DNA of 64,000 bases from Chryseobacterium antibioticum (GCF_012927325.1 NZ_JABBGI010000030.1:1-64000), one strand, 5' to 3'; counted from the stretch's first letter, positions 8,167 through 17,589 are shown. The notes: a model not told the origin generated them from the letters alone. A program made the numbers and translations.

Positions 8167-10494
8167 TTATTTTGTCCAATTGATTTTTGAATGTTTTACA
8201 TCATCAGAATTGGTTCCGATCATGATATCAAATTCTCCCGGTTCCCAGTCAAACTTCAATTCTCCATTGTAGAATTTCAGACTTTCCGGAGTGATATCGA
8301 AGGTTACTTTCTTCGATTCTCCCTTTTTCAGGAATACTTTCTGGAAGCCTTTCAGTTCTTTTACCGGTCTGGTAATGCTTCCGACCATATCTCTGATGTA
8401 AAGCTGTACGACTTCAGCACCGTCGTAATTCCCACTATTCGTTACCGTTACTGTCGCCTGAACGGTTTGATTTCCTTTTGGATTTGAATTGGAAACGGAC
8501 ATGTCGGAGTACGCGAATTTAGAATAGCTCAGACCATATCCAAACGGATACAGGGGCGTGTTGCACTCATCCATATAATTGGAACGGAATCTTTCGTATA
8601 CACATTTATCCACTTTATCTTGGCTTAGAGGACGACCTGTATTTTTTGCATTATAATAGATAGGCACCTGTCCTAAACTTCTTGGGAATGTCATTGGAAG
8701 TTTTCCTGAAGGATTTACTTTTCCAAATAAGACATCTGAAATAGCGTTTCCTGCTTCTGAACCGGGAAACCATGCGTTGACAATAGCATCAGGCGTATCT
8801 TTTACATTGGTCAAAGCCAGTGGACGGCCCGTGAAAAGAACCATAGCGATTGGCTTTCCTGTCTTTTTCAACTCATTCAATAAATCTACCTGAGACTGAG
8901 GAATGGTAATTTCTGTTCTTGACGAAGATTCCCCGCTCATTTCTGCAGATTCCCCGATAGTCAGTACGATAACGTCTGCTTTACCAGCTACCTCTACAGC
9001 TTCTTTTAATAGTTCTTCTTTAGAACGGTTGTCTCTGTCTGTTTTCTTGCCGTGAGCGGCATAGATATCTTCTAATTTAGCATCGTAATCAATGTTCGCG
9101 CCTTTTGCAGAAAGGAATTTCACTTCTTTTCCGTAATTGGCCTGAAGGCCTTGCATCAGAGATACTGAACTGGCATGTTTTGTAGCAACACTCCATGTTC
9201 CGGCCATGTTCAGTGAGTTATTCACCAACGGTCCGATCACGGCTACTGTGCCTGATTTTTTCAACGGAAGTACCTGGTTTTCGTTTTTCAATAAAACCAT
9301 AGACTGGGCTGCTGCACTTCTTGCAATGTTACGGTTTTCCATATTGTAAACCTCTTTTGCTGCCAGTTTTGCATCCCCGTAACGGTAAGGATCATCGAAT
9401 AATCCCAGGTCATATTTTGCTTCCAGAATTCTTTTTGCTGCCATATCGATCTCAGCCTGGGTTACTTTTCCTTCATCCAGAGATTTTTTAAGAGTGGTCA
9501 GAAACCCTTCTCCTACCATATCCATATCGACTCCGGCTTTTAGGGCTAAGGCAGATACCTGCTGAAGATCTCCCATTCCATGTTCTATCATTTCATTGAT
9601 TCCGGTATAGTCGGTCACAACAAAACCTTTGAAGTTCCACATTTTTCTCAGAACATCAGTCTGAAGCCATTTACTTCCGGTTGCCGGAACACCATCCACC
9701 TCATTGAAAGAAGCCATTACGGAGGCTACCCCTGCATCTACTGCAGCTTTGTATGGTGGAAAATATTCGTTGAACATTCTTACATGGCTCATATCTACCG
9801 TATTGTAATCACGGCCAGCTTCTCCTGCCCCATATAATGCAAAATGCTTTACACAGGCTAAAATGGTGTTACCAACAGAAAGGTCTTTCCCTTGGTAACC
9901 ATAGACCATATTTTTGGAAACTTCACTTCCTAAGTAAGGGTCTTCTCCTGAACCTTCAGACACTCTTCCCCATCTTGGTTCACGGGAAATATCCACCATT
10001 GGCGAGAAAGTCCAGTTTATTCCGTCTGAAGAAGCTTCTTTCGCAGCAACTCTTGCAGACTGCTGTACCAGATTCATATCCCATGAAGCTGCCAATCCCA
10101 AAGGAATTGGAAATGTAGTTTCATAACCGTGGATGACATCCATCCCAAAAATCAAAGGAATTTTCAGACGGCTTTTTTCAACAGCCACTTTCTGAACTGC
10201 CTTGATCTTCTCAGCTCCTTTTATATTGAATAATCCTCCTACTAACCCTTGCTCTACTTTCTTTCCGATATCCGAACTTTGAGCCAGTCCTGTTGTAAAA
10301 TCTCCGGAAGTCGGCAGATTCAACTGACCAATCTTTTCATCTAAAGTCATTTTAGATAAAAGGTTTTCTACGAAAGCTTTTCTTTTCGCCTGATATTGTG
10401 CTGTCTGGAAAGACTGCACCGGCTTGGTTACCATTTCCTGTGCGGAAAATATAGGTGAAAGTGCTAAAGTTGCTATGATTATAATCTTCTTCAT
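8167..10494 (-). CDS. bglX: GH3 beta-glucosidase, periplasmic
   Basis: 775 residues, the usual length for BglX. A signal peptide (cut near IFSAQ) is followed by the GH3 N-terminal barrel (about 60-380), the GH3 C-terminal domain (about 410-640) and a C-terminal fibronectin-III-like domain (about 690-765). The catalytic nucleophile is D295 in GFVVTDYTG, close in number to the nucleophile of E. coli BglX. The substrate-pocket motifs KHFALYG and EPRWGR are present. It removes terminal beta-linked glucose from oligosaccharides. As the last gene of the PUL, downstream of a GH144-like glucanase, its likely natural substrate is sophoro-oligosaccharides (beta-1,2), because GH3 enzymes are the usual partners of that glucanase. 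Linkage specificity cannot be read from sequence alone. Confidence 0.92.
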   Translation of the reverse strand: MKKIIIIATLALSPIFSAQEMVTKPVQSFQTAQYQAKRKAFVENLLSKMTLDEKIGQLNLPTSGDFTTGLAQSSDIGKKVEQGLVGGLFNIKGAEKIKAVQKVAVEKSRLKIPLIFGMDVIHGYETTFPIPLGLAASWDMNLVQQSARVAAKEASSDGINWTFSPMVDISREPRWGRVSEGSGEDPYLGSEVSKNMVYGYQGKDLSVGNTILACVKHFALYGAGEAGRDYNTVDMSHVRMFNEYFPPYKAAVDAGVASVMASFNEVDGVPATGSKWLQTDVLRKMWNFKGFVVTDYTGINEMIEHGMGDLQQVSALALKAGVDMDMVGEGFLTTLKKSLDEGKVTQAEIDMAAKRILEAKYDLGLFDDPYRYGDAKLAAKEVYNMENRNIARSAAAQSMVLLKNENQVLPLKKSGTVAVIGPLVNNSLNMAGTWSVATKHASSVSLMQGLQANYGKEVKFLSAKGANIDYDAKLEDIYAAHGKKTDRDNRSKEELLKEAVEVAGKADVIVLTIGESAEMSGESSSRTEITIPQSQVDLLNELKKTGKPIAMVLFTGRPLALTNVKDTPDAIVNAWFPGSEAGNAISDVLFGKVNPSGKLPMTFPRSLGQVPIYYNAKNTGRPLSQDKVDKCVYERFRSNYMDECNTPLYPFGYGLSYSKFAYSDMSVSNSNPKGNQTVQATVTVTNSGNYDGAEVVQLYIRDMVGSITRPVKELKGFQKVFLKKGESKKVTFDITPESLKFYNGELKFDWEPGEFDIMIGTNSDDVKHSKINWTK

Positions 10495-10557
10495 ATAGTT
10501 ATATCCTTTATTTTACAAATATATTATTTATTATCTCATTTTGAGAATATAGGTTTA

Positions 10558-10956
10558 TTATTCAATAATTAAGTATAGATTTTGTTTATTGGAGTTTCTT
10601 TTCAAATACCCTAAAGCACAAATCATATTACCATATTCACTCATCATATTTTCACGACTGGAAAGACTAAGCCAGTCAAAATAAACGTTTATTAGTTTAT
10701 CCGGATCTAAAAATTTACTTTTATACACGGACAAATCTATCAATACTTTATTATTTTTTTCTTCTATTACGTGAATATCGACTCTTTCCATAAAGATAAA
10801 ATTCAAAAAATTATTAATATTATCTTTATCCATAAAAATGGATTCAAACGGATAAAAACCTTCGAAATCAGTATCTGTATATTTTTCTAAAAACATATCA
10901 TCATCTAGAAGGACAGCATTATCCGGCTGATCCAATGCTATAAAAATCAAGCTCAT
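10558..10956 (-). CDS. Unknown 132-residue cytoplasmic protein inside the PUL
   Basis: I do not recognise the family. The protein is acidic, has no signal peptide or membrane helix, and is rich in Asp, Asn and hydrophobic residues (FYPFESIFMDKDNINNFLNF), which suggests a small alpha/beta fold. It starts 1 nt after the stop of the upstream hydrolase gene (10958), so translation is probably coupled. The 63-bp gap to bglX suggests it remains within the PUL transcript. The low G+C of this stretch relative to the PUL enzymes hints at a later insertion. Confidence 0.7.
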   Translation of the reverse strand: MSLIFIALDQPDNAVLLDDDMFLEKYTDTDFEGFYPFESIFMDKDNINNFLNFIFMERVDIHVIEEKNNKVLIDLSVYKSKFLDPDKLINVYFDWLSLSSRENMMSEYGNMICALGYLKRNSNKQNLYLIIE

Positions 10957-10957
10957 T

Positions 10958-11665
10958 TTATTGTTTCAGTCTCTGCTTCAACATCCATTCATACAGTTTC
11001 GGGTCTGAATAGGTAGAATCCCATGAATTGTGGTTGTTATTTGGAAAGATGACCAATTCTGCTGAAGGATTTACCGGATGCAATCTTTGGTAGAAATTAA
11101 GTGCATTTTCCGGCAGAACAACATCATCCATCCCTCCATGGAAAATTTTCATGTTCAGATTTTTATATTGATTGATATTCGCATACATAATCATATCTGT
11201 AGGTGCGCAAACAGGTACTACTGCTGCAAACAATTCAGGATGTTCCATGGCGAGTTTTAATGTTCCCCAGCCTCCCAGTGAAAGTCCTGTGAGATAAATT
11301 CTGGAGGCATCAATTTTATATTTTTTCTGAATTTCCTTGATCAGGTGATACAGGGTAACCGTATCCCACCATGAATCTGCAGGACATTGTGGCGCTAATA
11401 TGGCTACAGGCTCCTTGATCAGGTTTTTATAGGTGAATGGACTGTGAACTTTAACTGCTTCAAGATTATTACCTCTTTCTCCTGAACCGTGAAGAAAAAC
11501 AATCAGCGGAACATTTCCTTTTACCTTTTGAGGATAATCGAGAATGTAGGATATTTTCTCTGTCCTTTTAATTTCTTTGTTTAATTCTCCTTTTATTTCC
11601 TGTGCATTCATAGGCAACGAAAACGTCAGAAGTAAAAGAGGAAGGTGTTTTAGTTTTAATTTCAT
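10958..11665 (-). CDS. Secreted alpha/beta hydrolase (esterase/peptidase-like)
   Basis: 235 residues with a signal peptide (cut near PMNAQ). It has an alpha/beta-hydrolase fold of the prolyl-oligopeptidase/esterase-D type: an oxyanion-type HGSGERG motif (about 55), a nucleophile elbow GLSLGG (about 125-130), Asp in HGGMDD (about 177) and the catalytic His in NNNHNSWD (about 210). Enzymes of this shape often act as carbohydrate esterases in PULs, removing acyl groups that block glycosidases, or as feruloyl/acetyl esterases. It lies between the GH144-like and GH3 genes on the same strand. A role in trimming substituted glucan (for example succinylated or acetylated cyclic beta-glucan) is a reasonable but unproven inference. 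Confidence 0.82.
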   Translation of the reverse strand: MKLKLKHLPLLLLTFSLPMNAQEIKGELNKEIKRTEKISYILDYPQKVKGNVPLIVFLHGSGERGNNLEAVKVHSPFTYKNLIKEPVAILAPQCPADSWWDTVTLYHLIKEIQKKYKIDASRIYLTGLSLGGWGTLKLAMEHPELFAAVVPVCAPTDMIMYANINQYKNLNMKIFHGGMDDVVLPENALNFYQRLHPVNPSAELVIFPNNNHNSWDSTYSDPKLYEWMLKQRLKQ

Positions 11666-11689
11666 AGCAATATTTTAGGTTTCGGCTAA

Positions 11690-11750
11690 AGCCATTTGGT
11701 GTGTTCTTTTTTATTTAAACGGGCTAAAGCCCGCCAGATGTTACCACAGA
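11690..11750. repeat. Short palindromic intergenic repeats (GGCTAAAGCC type)
   Basis: The 109-bp gap holds two related palindromic cores, CGGCTAAAGCC and CGGGCTAAAGCCCG, about 40 bp apart. Such cores are frequent between genes in Chryseobacterium and relatives. The second can form a short hairpin within the PUL transcript; its effect is unknown. Confidence 0.45.
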
Positions 11751-11774
11751 TAAAAATAGTACTAAAAAACCAGA

Positions 11775-13166
11775 TTACCTGATTCCGTATTTCGCAGACT
11801 GGAAGCTTAGTTTCTTAAGTCCCTGCTGAATCTCGGGAGCATTCATAAATAATTTCCACAGAAATCCTGTTCTGTAGTTTTCGATCATTGGAGCAATGGT
11901 TCCCTGATCTATGGCTAAATATCTTGGGGTAAACCAGTCGTTGTAATTTACTGATGTTGCATCATAAGGTCCTGCTGATCCAATAAATTCAGGTTTTTGA
12001 GTGTAGAGGAATCTTAAAAAGTCCATAGATTCTTTGGGAGTATATGGAAAACTGCTCAATGCAGCAGTAGGTGTTATCACCCCATTATCATTAGTCGGCA
12101 TATGAGCTGTATAGCCTGCAGTTCCGTCTTCATTTCTTGTGTATCCAGCTGTGAGCCCCCAGTAGTTGGGACCGTAGCCTTTCCATTGTTTTGGATTTTC
12201 CACACAGTATTTATAGTCGATAAGGACTTGATTTTTGTTTAGGTCAAAATAATTTTTAACCAGTTTATCGGAAAGTCCCGTAGGATCCAGGCTGATATAA
12301 GAATATTGTGACCAGAAAAGCGGTCCGCCGTATTCTTCAGCATAATTATGTTTTACGTACAGAGGAAGTCCGTATTTTGTTTTGTCTGTAAGGTAAGTTC
12401 CGTTTCTTGTCCAGCCTTTGTAGTAGGTTTCGGCATCAACAGGATGGGTAGGCGATGAAGCTGCCAGAATATAGGTGATCAGGCATTCATTATACCCTTC
12501 CAGAGGAAAATTCATTTCCCATTGATATTCCGGTGACCAGTGCCAGTAAAGTACTTTTTCACCTCCTTTTGTATACCAGTTCCATTGAATTCCTTTCCAA
12601 AGCTCATCGCATTTTGAAGCCAGTTCTTTTTCTTCGGCATTCCCGTTTTTAAAGTATTCGCGGACCATTAGAATTCCCGAGGTAAGAAATGCTGTTTCCA
12701 CAAGATCACCACCATTATCTTTATTCCCGAAAGGAACAGTTTTTCCTGTTTCTCCGTTGATCCAGTGAGACCATGCTCCTTTATGACGGTCTGCTTTGGC
12801 AAGAAAATCCATCATATGAGTGAGTCTTTTTACGGCTTCTTTCCTTGGAATAAATCCTCTTTCCACGCCTACCAATAATGTGGCCAGTCCAAATCCTGAA
12901 CCACCTGTAGTGACTACGTGCTTGTCATTATCCGGATAGATATTGTCTTCATGATAACGCTCTCTTCCCAACATGGATTTGGGTTCTGCATAATCCCAGA
13001 AATATTTTAATGCCTCTTTCTGAACTTTATCCATCAGCTGTTCATCTGTGATGTCACTTTTTACGGCTTTATTTTGAGTGGTTTCCTGCTTATGCGGTTG
13101 GGCGTTTTTGCAAGAAGATGTGAAGAGTAAAGAGGTTATGGCAATTGATAATACGGCCCTTTTCAT
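11775..13166 (-). CDS. GH144-like glucanase lipoprotein ('glucoamylase family')
   Basis: 463 residues. A lipoprotein signal peptide ends in a lipobox-like LLFTSSC (Cys about 19), so the enzyme is membrane-anchored and in Bacteroidota possibly surface-exposed. The rest matches the (alpha/alpha)6 family called Glycoamylase (PF10091), which contains GH144 endo-beta-1,2-glucanases. Visible signatures are TGGSGFG (about 89), the HWINGETG region, LYWHWSPEYQWEMNFPLEGYNE (about 210-230) and YGPNYWGLTAGYTRN (about 335). It should cut beta-1,2-glucan internally, releasing sophoro-oligosaccharides for SusC/D import and the GH3 enzyme. Family assignment is good; substrate assignment rests on family knowledge and neighbours. 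Confidence 0.82.
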   Translation of the reverse strand: MKRAVLSIAITSLLFTSSCKNAQPHKQETTQNKAVKSDITDEQLMDKVQKEALKYFWDYAEPKSMLGRERYHEDNIYPDNDKHVVTTGGSGFGLATLLVGVERGFIPRKEAVKRLTHMMDFLAKADRHKGAWSHWINGETGKTVPFGNKDNGGDLVETAFLTSGILMVREYFKNGNAEEKELASKCDELWKGIQWNWYTKGGEKVLYWHWSPEYQWEMNFPLEGYNECLITYILAASSPTHPVDAETYYKGWTRNGTYLTDKTKYGLPLYVKHNYAEEYGGPLFWSQYSYISLDPTGLSDKLVKNYFDLNKNQVLIDYKYCVENPKQWKGYGPNYWGLTAGYTRNEDGTAGYTAHMPTNDNGVITPTAALSSFPYTPKESMDFLRFLYTQKPEFIGSAGPYDATSVNYNDWFTPRYLAIDQGTIAPMIENYRTGFLWKLFMNAPEIQQGLKKLSFQSAKYGIR

Positions 13167-13197
13167 GAAATCTTTTTTACCTAGTTCTACTAAAAGA

Positions 13198-13221
13198 AGA
13201 GGAGAACTTTCATTCTCCTCT
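13198..13221 (-). terminator. Strong hairpin between SusD and the glucanase gene
   Basis: AGAGGAGAA pairs perfectly with TTCTCCTCT across a 6-nt loop, followed on the minus strand by TCTTTT. It lies 17 nt after the SusD stop. It may act as a partial terminator or RNA-stabilising element that keeps susC/susD transcript above that of the enzymes. Confidence 0.6.
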
Positions 13222-13238
13222 AAGTTTATAATTAAATT

Positions 13239-14654
13239 TTAATATCCTGGGTTCTGGGTCAATACCCCATTACTTTGTCCTATTTCTATAAAAGGAATTG
13301 GGAAAAGTTCATTCTTTCCGGCTTTGAATCCATAAGGGGCCAATACTGTAGCAGCTTGTCCCGTTCTTACAAGATCTACAAAACGGTCACCTTCCATGGC
13401 AAGTTCGACTCTTCGCTCATGCCAGATAGCCGTTCTTAAAGCAGATTGAGAAGATGCTGCAGTATTTGGCAACTGAGCTCTTGTTCTTACTTTATTAAGA
13501 TTTGTTATAGCTGCTGCAGTATTTCCTAATTCATTTGCGGCTTCAGTATTGATTAGTAAGATTTCAGCAAAGCGTAAAATCCTGATATTTTGTACCGACC
13601 CATCATCGCAAGCGGTATTTTGCTGGCTTTTAGGAACATATGCTTTTTGATTATACGTATTAACAGAGGTTGGATTTGCATTAATAATGTCACCTTCCGG
13701 TGTAGTTTCTCCATTTCTTAAAATCGTCAATTCTTTACGAATATCACCAGGTTCGAAAGCACTCTCTAATGCTGGAGAGGGAGTAAAAAAGCCCCAACCA
13801 AACTGATCTTTTGCTCCTTGCACCTGTGAATACTGGCTTCCTTTGTACTGCCCTGTACAGGCACAATCAACCTCAAAAACGGATTCTGGACCAAATTCTC
13901 CTGCCACTCTAAATAAATGATTGAAATCTGCATCTAATGAATACCCCATCGCAATCACCTGGCTCGAGGCCTCATAAGCTTTTGTCCAATCTTTCTTATA
14001 TAGGTAAACTTTTGACAACATTCCCAACGCAGCACCTTTAGTTACTCTACCCAAATCTGATGCTCCATATGACTGTGGCAAAACCTGCGAAGCTGCTGTT
14101 AAATCAGAAATAATGAAATTGTAAACTTCATCTGATGTGCTTCTAGGAATATTATAGTTTTCCTGAAGGCCATCAAAAATTGGAACGCCTCCATATATTC
14201 TTACTAAATTGAAGTAAAAATAGGCACGTAAAAATTTCGCTTCGGCTAAAAGTCTGTCTTTTAAAGCGGTATTCATTTCAATAGCCGGAACTTTTGAAAT
14301 CACCTGGTTGCAGCGGGCTATTGCCTGCCATTGGCCAGACCAGTATCCTTTAACACCATCATCACTGGAAGTAAAAGTAAATTGGTCATACGCATTCATA
14401 AAAGAGGCATCTCCAGGGTTTGAGCCTTTTAATACATCATCAGCAGGTACTCCAAAAAGATATTGAGATGGAAATGCTGAATTGTCCCAGCTTCTTAAAA
14501 AATTATAAATAGCATTGGTAGCCTGTATAGCATCACTTTCTGTTTTAAAGAATTCTGAAGCATCGGTTCTTCCTTCAACAGGTATATCTAAATAATCACT
14601 CTTACAGCTTAAGGCTGCAGAAAGCATGAATATTGAAAATATTATTTTTTTCAT
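13239..14654 (-). CDS. SusD/RagB family glycan-binding lipoprotein
   Basis: 471 residues. Lipoprotein signal with Cys at about 17 (LSAALSCKSDYLDIPVEGR). TPR-containing SusD fold: N-terminal SusD-like segment (about 20-220; LLAEAKFLRAYFYFNLVRIYGGVPIF is diagnostic) and the C-terminal RagB/SusD domain (about 270-471; RILRFAEILLINTEAANELG and ERRVELAMEGDRFVDLVRTG are diagnostic). It is the surface lid that captures oligosaccharide and passes it to SusC. It begins 12 nt after the SusC gene. The signature motifs are intact, so it should be functional. Confidence 0.95.
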   Translation of the reverse strand: MKKIIFSIFMLSAALSCKSDYLDIPVEGRTDASEFFKTESDAIQATNAIYNFLRSWDNSAFPSQYLFGVPADDVLKGSNPGDASFMNAYDQFTFTSSDDGVKGYWSGQWQAIARCNQVISKVPAIEMNTALKDRLLAEAKFLRAYFYFNLVRIYGGVPIFDGLQENYNIPRSTSDEVYNFIISDLTAASQVLPQSYGASDLGRVTKGAALGMLSKVYLYKKDWTKAYEASSQVIAMGYSLDADFNHLFRVAGEFGPESVFEVDCACTGQYKGSQYSQVQGAKDQFGWGFFTPSPALESAFEPGDIRKELTILRNGETTPEGDIINANPTSVNTYNQKAYVPKSQQNTACDDGSVQNIRILRFAEILLINTEAANELGNTAAAITNLNKVRTRAQLPNTAASSQSALRTAIWHERRVELAMEGDRFVDLVRTGQAATVLAPYGFKAGKNELFPIPFIEIGQSNGVLTQNPGY

Positions 14655-14666
14655 GATAAAATTAAA

Positions 14667-17504
14667 TTAAAAAGTTACATTAACTCCAACTGTATATATT
14701 GCAGATATTGGATAAATATTATTATCTATACCCATCTGCACTCTATCCGTATTCAAAATTTCCGGTGAGAAACCATGATATTTGAAGCTTGTCCACGGGT
14801 TTTGAGCACTCGCATAAAAACGTAATTTCTGGATAGCCGTACCTAAAATATTTTTTGGAATATTATACCCTATCTGAATATTTCTAATTCTGAAAAAGCT
14901 TCCATTTTCTACATAAAAACTACTTGGAACAATAACTCCCTGATCATTGGTCGTCATAGCATGTGTATTTGAAGTTCCTTCTCCATGCCATCTGTTATTA
15001 TAGAAATCTAAATCCCAGCTTTCATTTCCGAATCTTTGCTCTCTGTTATAGTTATAAATTTTATTTCCGGATACTCCCTGAAAATCCATAGCTAAATCAA
15101 AATCATAGATATTCATGTTAAATCCAAATCCATAAGTGAATTTCGGAACCGGACTTCCCAAGAACGTTTTATCATTGGCATCTATAACCCCGTTCCCGTC
15201 TCTGTCTTCAAACATAAAGCCTCCAACAGTCTTTTTCACTGATGAATAAGTAGGAGCTGCAGCTACCTGCGCATCGTTTTGGAATACACCGATTACATTA
15301 TAACCATAATATGAACCTACAGCCTGCCCTTTCTCAAGTCTTATTATCGGGTTACCAAATAAACTTACTCCTGGTTGGTTATATGAGTCTGCATATACAC
15401 TTGTAATTTTATTGTTCAGGGTAGTAATATTACCAAAAACGCTAAACTTGATATGATCATTTATTCTTGCATCATAACTAACAGAACCTTCAAATCCTTT
15501 ATTATTAAAAGAATAAGCATTAGTTACAAAACTATTTGCATTACTTGCTCCTGATGTCGTCGGCTGATTAATACCATACACTACATCTTTGGAATCTTTA
15601 TCAAAATAAGTTGCCTCAATTTTCAACTTGTTATTAAGCATTGCCATTTCAACACCAAAATCCCGTCCTGTAGTCGTTTCCCAGGTAATAGTTGGGTCTA
15701 CAATCCGGGTAACCGTTTGTGCAGGATTACCAATCCCTCCAAAATAAGCTCCGCCTGCAAGAACACTAGTTAGATTATCATAATCTCTAAGAACCTCTGG
15801 ATTACCAAGCTTACCCCAACTCGCTCTTAATTTCAATAAATTAAACAGATTCTGATTACTCATGAACCCTTCTTTTGAGATAATCCAACCTATACTTACT
15901 GCCGGAAATACTTTATATCTGTCATTAGAAGAGAAACCTGTTGCTCCATCTCGACGTACTGATGCGTTTAGGAGATATTTACCCGCATAATCATAATTAA
16001 GTCTTCCAAATGTGGATTCAATTCTCTTTTTATTAGGAGTAACAGCACGAGGATCGTCTTGTGCACTTATGGTCATTCCAACAATTTCATTTCCTGAAGA
16101 AATATCAAGACTACTATCTTTACCATTAAATATAATATCCCTAGCTTCTAAATAGTTTTCACGATAATAATTTTGGGTACGTGAAAAACCTGCCAACAAT
16201 TCAATATTATGTTGCCCCAGCTTTTTCTTCCAAGACAATGTATTATCCCACACATAATCCCTATTTCTAGAATCTCTTGTTATCAAAAGAGATCGGTTTG
16301 GCAGAGGAATATAAGTCGCAGTAGGAGTGAACTCATACTTACTGGTATTTGTATTATCAGAAGTGTAGCTTACTCTTAATGTAAAATCCTTAAGAAACTT
16401 ATACTCGGCCCAAATATTATTCAGCATACGTTGCTGTTTAGTTTTTGAGCGAAACAAATCAAGCATTGCTCTTGGATTGGTTATATTTGCTAGAGTAATA
16501 TAATCATAATTATTAGTAGTCGGATCAATCGGGTAGAATACCGGAGGGGCATTATAAGCCGTCAATAAAGGGTTATTCGCATTATTATTGTGAATATCAG
16601 CCCACGTAAAATTGTCTCCGATAGTTAAGTTATCCGTAATCTTATAAGAAAGATTAATTCTTGTATTTAATCTTCCAAAATCATTCCCTGAATTGATGCC
16701 ACGTCCTGCTTCTAAAGTACCTTCATCTTTTAAATAACCAAGACTTAAGAAGTAATTTAACTTCCCTAGATTACCCGAAGCTGAAATATCAGATGAACTG
16801 ATAATTCCCGGTGACAAAACTTCATTGAACCAGTTTGTATCTGCTGGAAATTGAGATCTTGATATAAATTTCGTAGGATCAGTTACTCCTTCATTACGAA
16901 GTTTTTCATTATAGAGTTCAACGTATTGGTCACCATTAACCATTTTCGGAACGTTTGTTACCTTCTTTACTCCAAGATAAGAATTGAAATTAAAGGTTGT
17001 TTTTTTACCCTTCCCTGTTTTTGTCTTAATAATAACCGCTCCGTTTGATGCTTTAGCTCCAAAGATTGCTAAACTGGATGGATCCTTCAAGATACTCATT
17101 GATTCTATATCCTGCGGATTCAGGAATGAAATATCGTCTGTAATCATTCCGTCCACAATAAATACTGTTTTCCCACTTATAGATCCAATACCACGAATAT
17201 CTATCCTTGGTGATGCACCAGGTGCCCCGGAATTGAGAATCTGAACACCAGACACCTTACCCTGAATAGAACTAATAGGGTTTGAATTAGGTCTGTCTGA
17301 TATATCTTTAGCACTAATCGTAGCAATGCTCCCAGTAACATTTTCCTTTTTCTGAGATCCATATCCGATCAGCACTACTTCCTCGATCTTCTGCTCTTTC
17401 ACAGCAGTATCTCTTGGAGTAGTCTGCGCATTGACGTTTATACCGAAGTACAAAACCGCAATGAGGCATGAATACTTTAAATCACGTTGTTTCATATAGT
17501 TCAA
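14667..17504 (-). CDS. SusC/RagA family TonB-linked outer-membrane transporter
   Basis: 945 residues. Signal peptide (cut near NVNAQ), then a TonB-box-like segment (EEVVLIGYG), plug domain (VTGSIATISAKDI to about 180, with the SusC signature ASNGAVIIKTK) and a 22-strand barrel with a C-terminal aromatic residue (VGVNVTF). It imports oligosaccharide with SusD, powered by TonB/ExbBD. It lacks the carboxypeptidase-regulatory-like N-terminal domain of many SusC proteins, so it is shorter than the roughly 1000 residues typical of Bacteroides. Chryseobacterium homologues are often like this. The true start may be the fourth codon (ATG at 17495, MKQRD). It is the first gene of the PUL. No SusR, HTCS or ECF/anti-sigma regulator lies next to it. 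Confidence 0.95.
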   Translation of the reverse strand: MNYMKQRDLKYSCLIAVLYFGINVNAQTTPRDTAVKEQKIEEVVLIGYGSQKKENVTGSIATISAKDISDRPNSNPISSIQGKVSGVQILNSGAPGASPRIDIRGIGSISGKTVFIVDGMITDDISFLNPQDIESMSILKDPSSLAIFGAKASNGAVIIKTKTGKGKKTTFNFNSYLGVKKVTNVPKMVNGDQYVELYNEKLRNEGVTDPTKFISRSQFPADTNWFNEVLSPGIISSSDISASGNLGKLNYFLSLGYLKDEGTLEAGRGINSGNDFGRLNTRINLSYKITDNLTIGDNFTWADIHNNNANNPLLTAYNAPPVFYPIDPTTNNYDYITLANITNPRAMLDLFRSKTKQQRMLNNIWAEYKFLKDFTLRVSYTSDNTNTSKYEFTPTATYIPLPNRSLLITRDSRNRDYVWDNTLSWKKKLGQHNIELLAGFSRTQNYYRENYLEARDIIFNGKDSSLDISSGNEIVGMTISAQDDPRAVTPNKKRIESTFGRLNYDYAGKYLLNASVRRDGATGFSSNDRYKVFPAVSIGWIISKEGFMSNQNLFNLLKLRASWGKLGNPEVLRDYDNLTSVLAGGAYFGGIGNPAQTVTRIVDPTITWETTTGRDFGVEMAMLNNKLKIEATYFDKDSKDVVYGINQPTTSGASNANSFVTNAYSFNNKGFEGSVSYDARINDHIKFSVFGNITTLNNKITSVYADSYNQPGVSLFGNPIIRLEKGQAVGSYYGYNVIGVFQNDAQVAAAPTYSSVKKTVGGFMFEDRDGNGVIDANDKTFLGSPVPKFTYGFGFNMNIYDFDLAMDFQGVSGNKIYNYNREQRFGNESWDLDFYNNRWHGEGTSNTHAMTTNDQGVIVPSSFYVENGSFFRIRNIQIGYNIPKNILGTAIQKLRFYASAQNPWTSFKYHGFSPEILNTDRVQMGIDNNIYPISAIYTVGVNVTF

Positions 17505-17581
17505 TTTTATTCGTACAATCTAATTTTAAAAACATGTCCTTCTTGGTGGAGTTATTTAAATTCTCAAAAGAAGACATTAGT

Positions 17582-17589
17582 CAAAAATA
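17582..17589 (-). promoter_or_regulatory. Candidate -7 box for the SusC/SusD operon
   Basis: On the minus strand TATTTTTG matches TAnnTTTG and lies about 80 nt upstream of the SusC start. A TTG lies 14 nt further upstream, closer than the usual 19-20 nt, so the -33 half is weak. The 320-bp gap between SusC and the divergent gene at 17846 otherwise holds only AT-rich sequence and the promoter at 17805. Confidence 0.4.
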
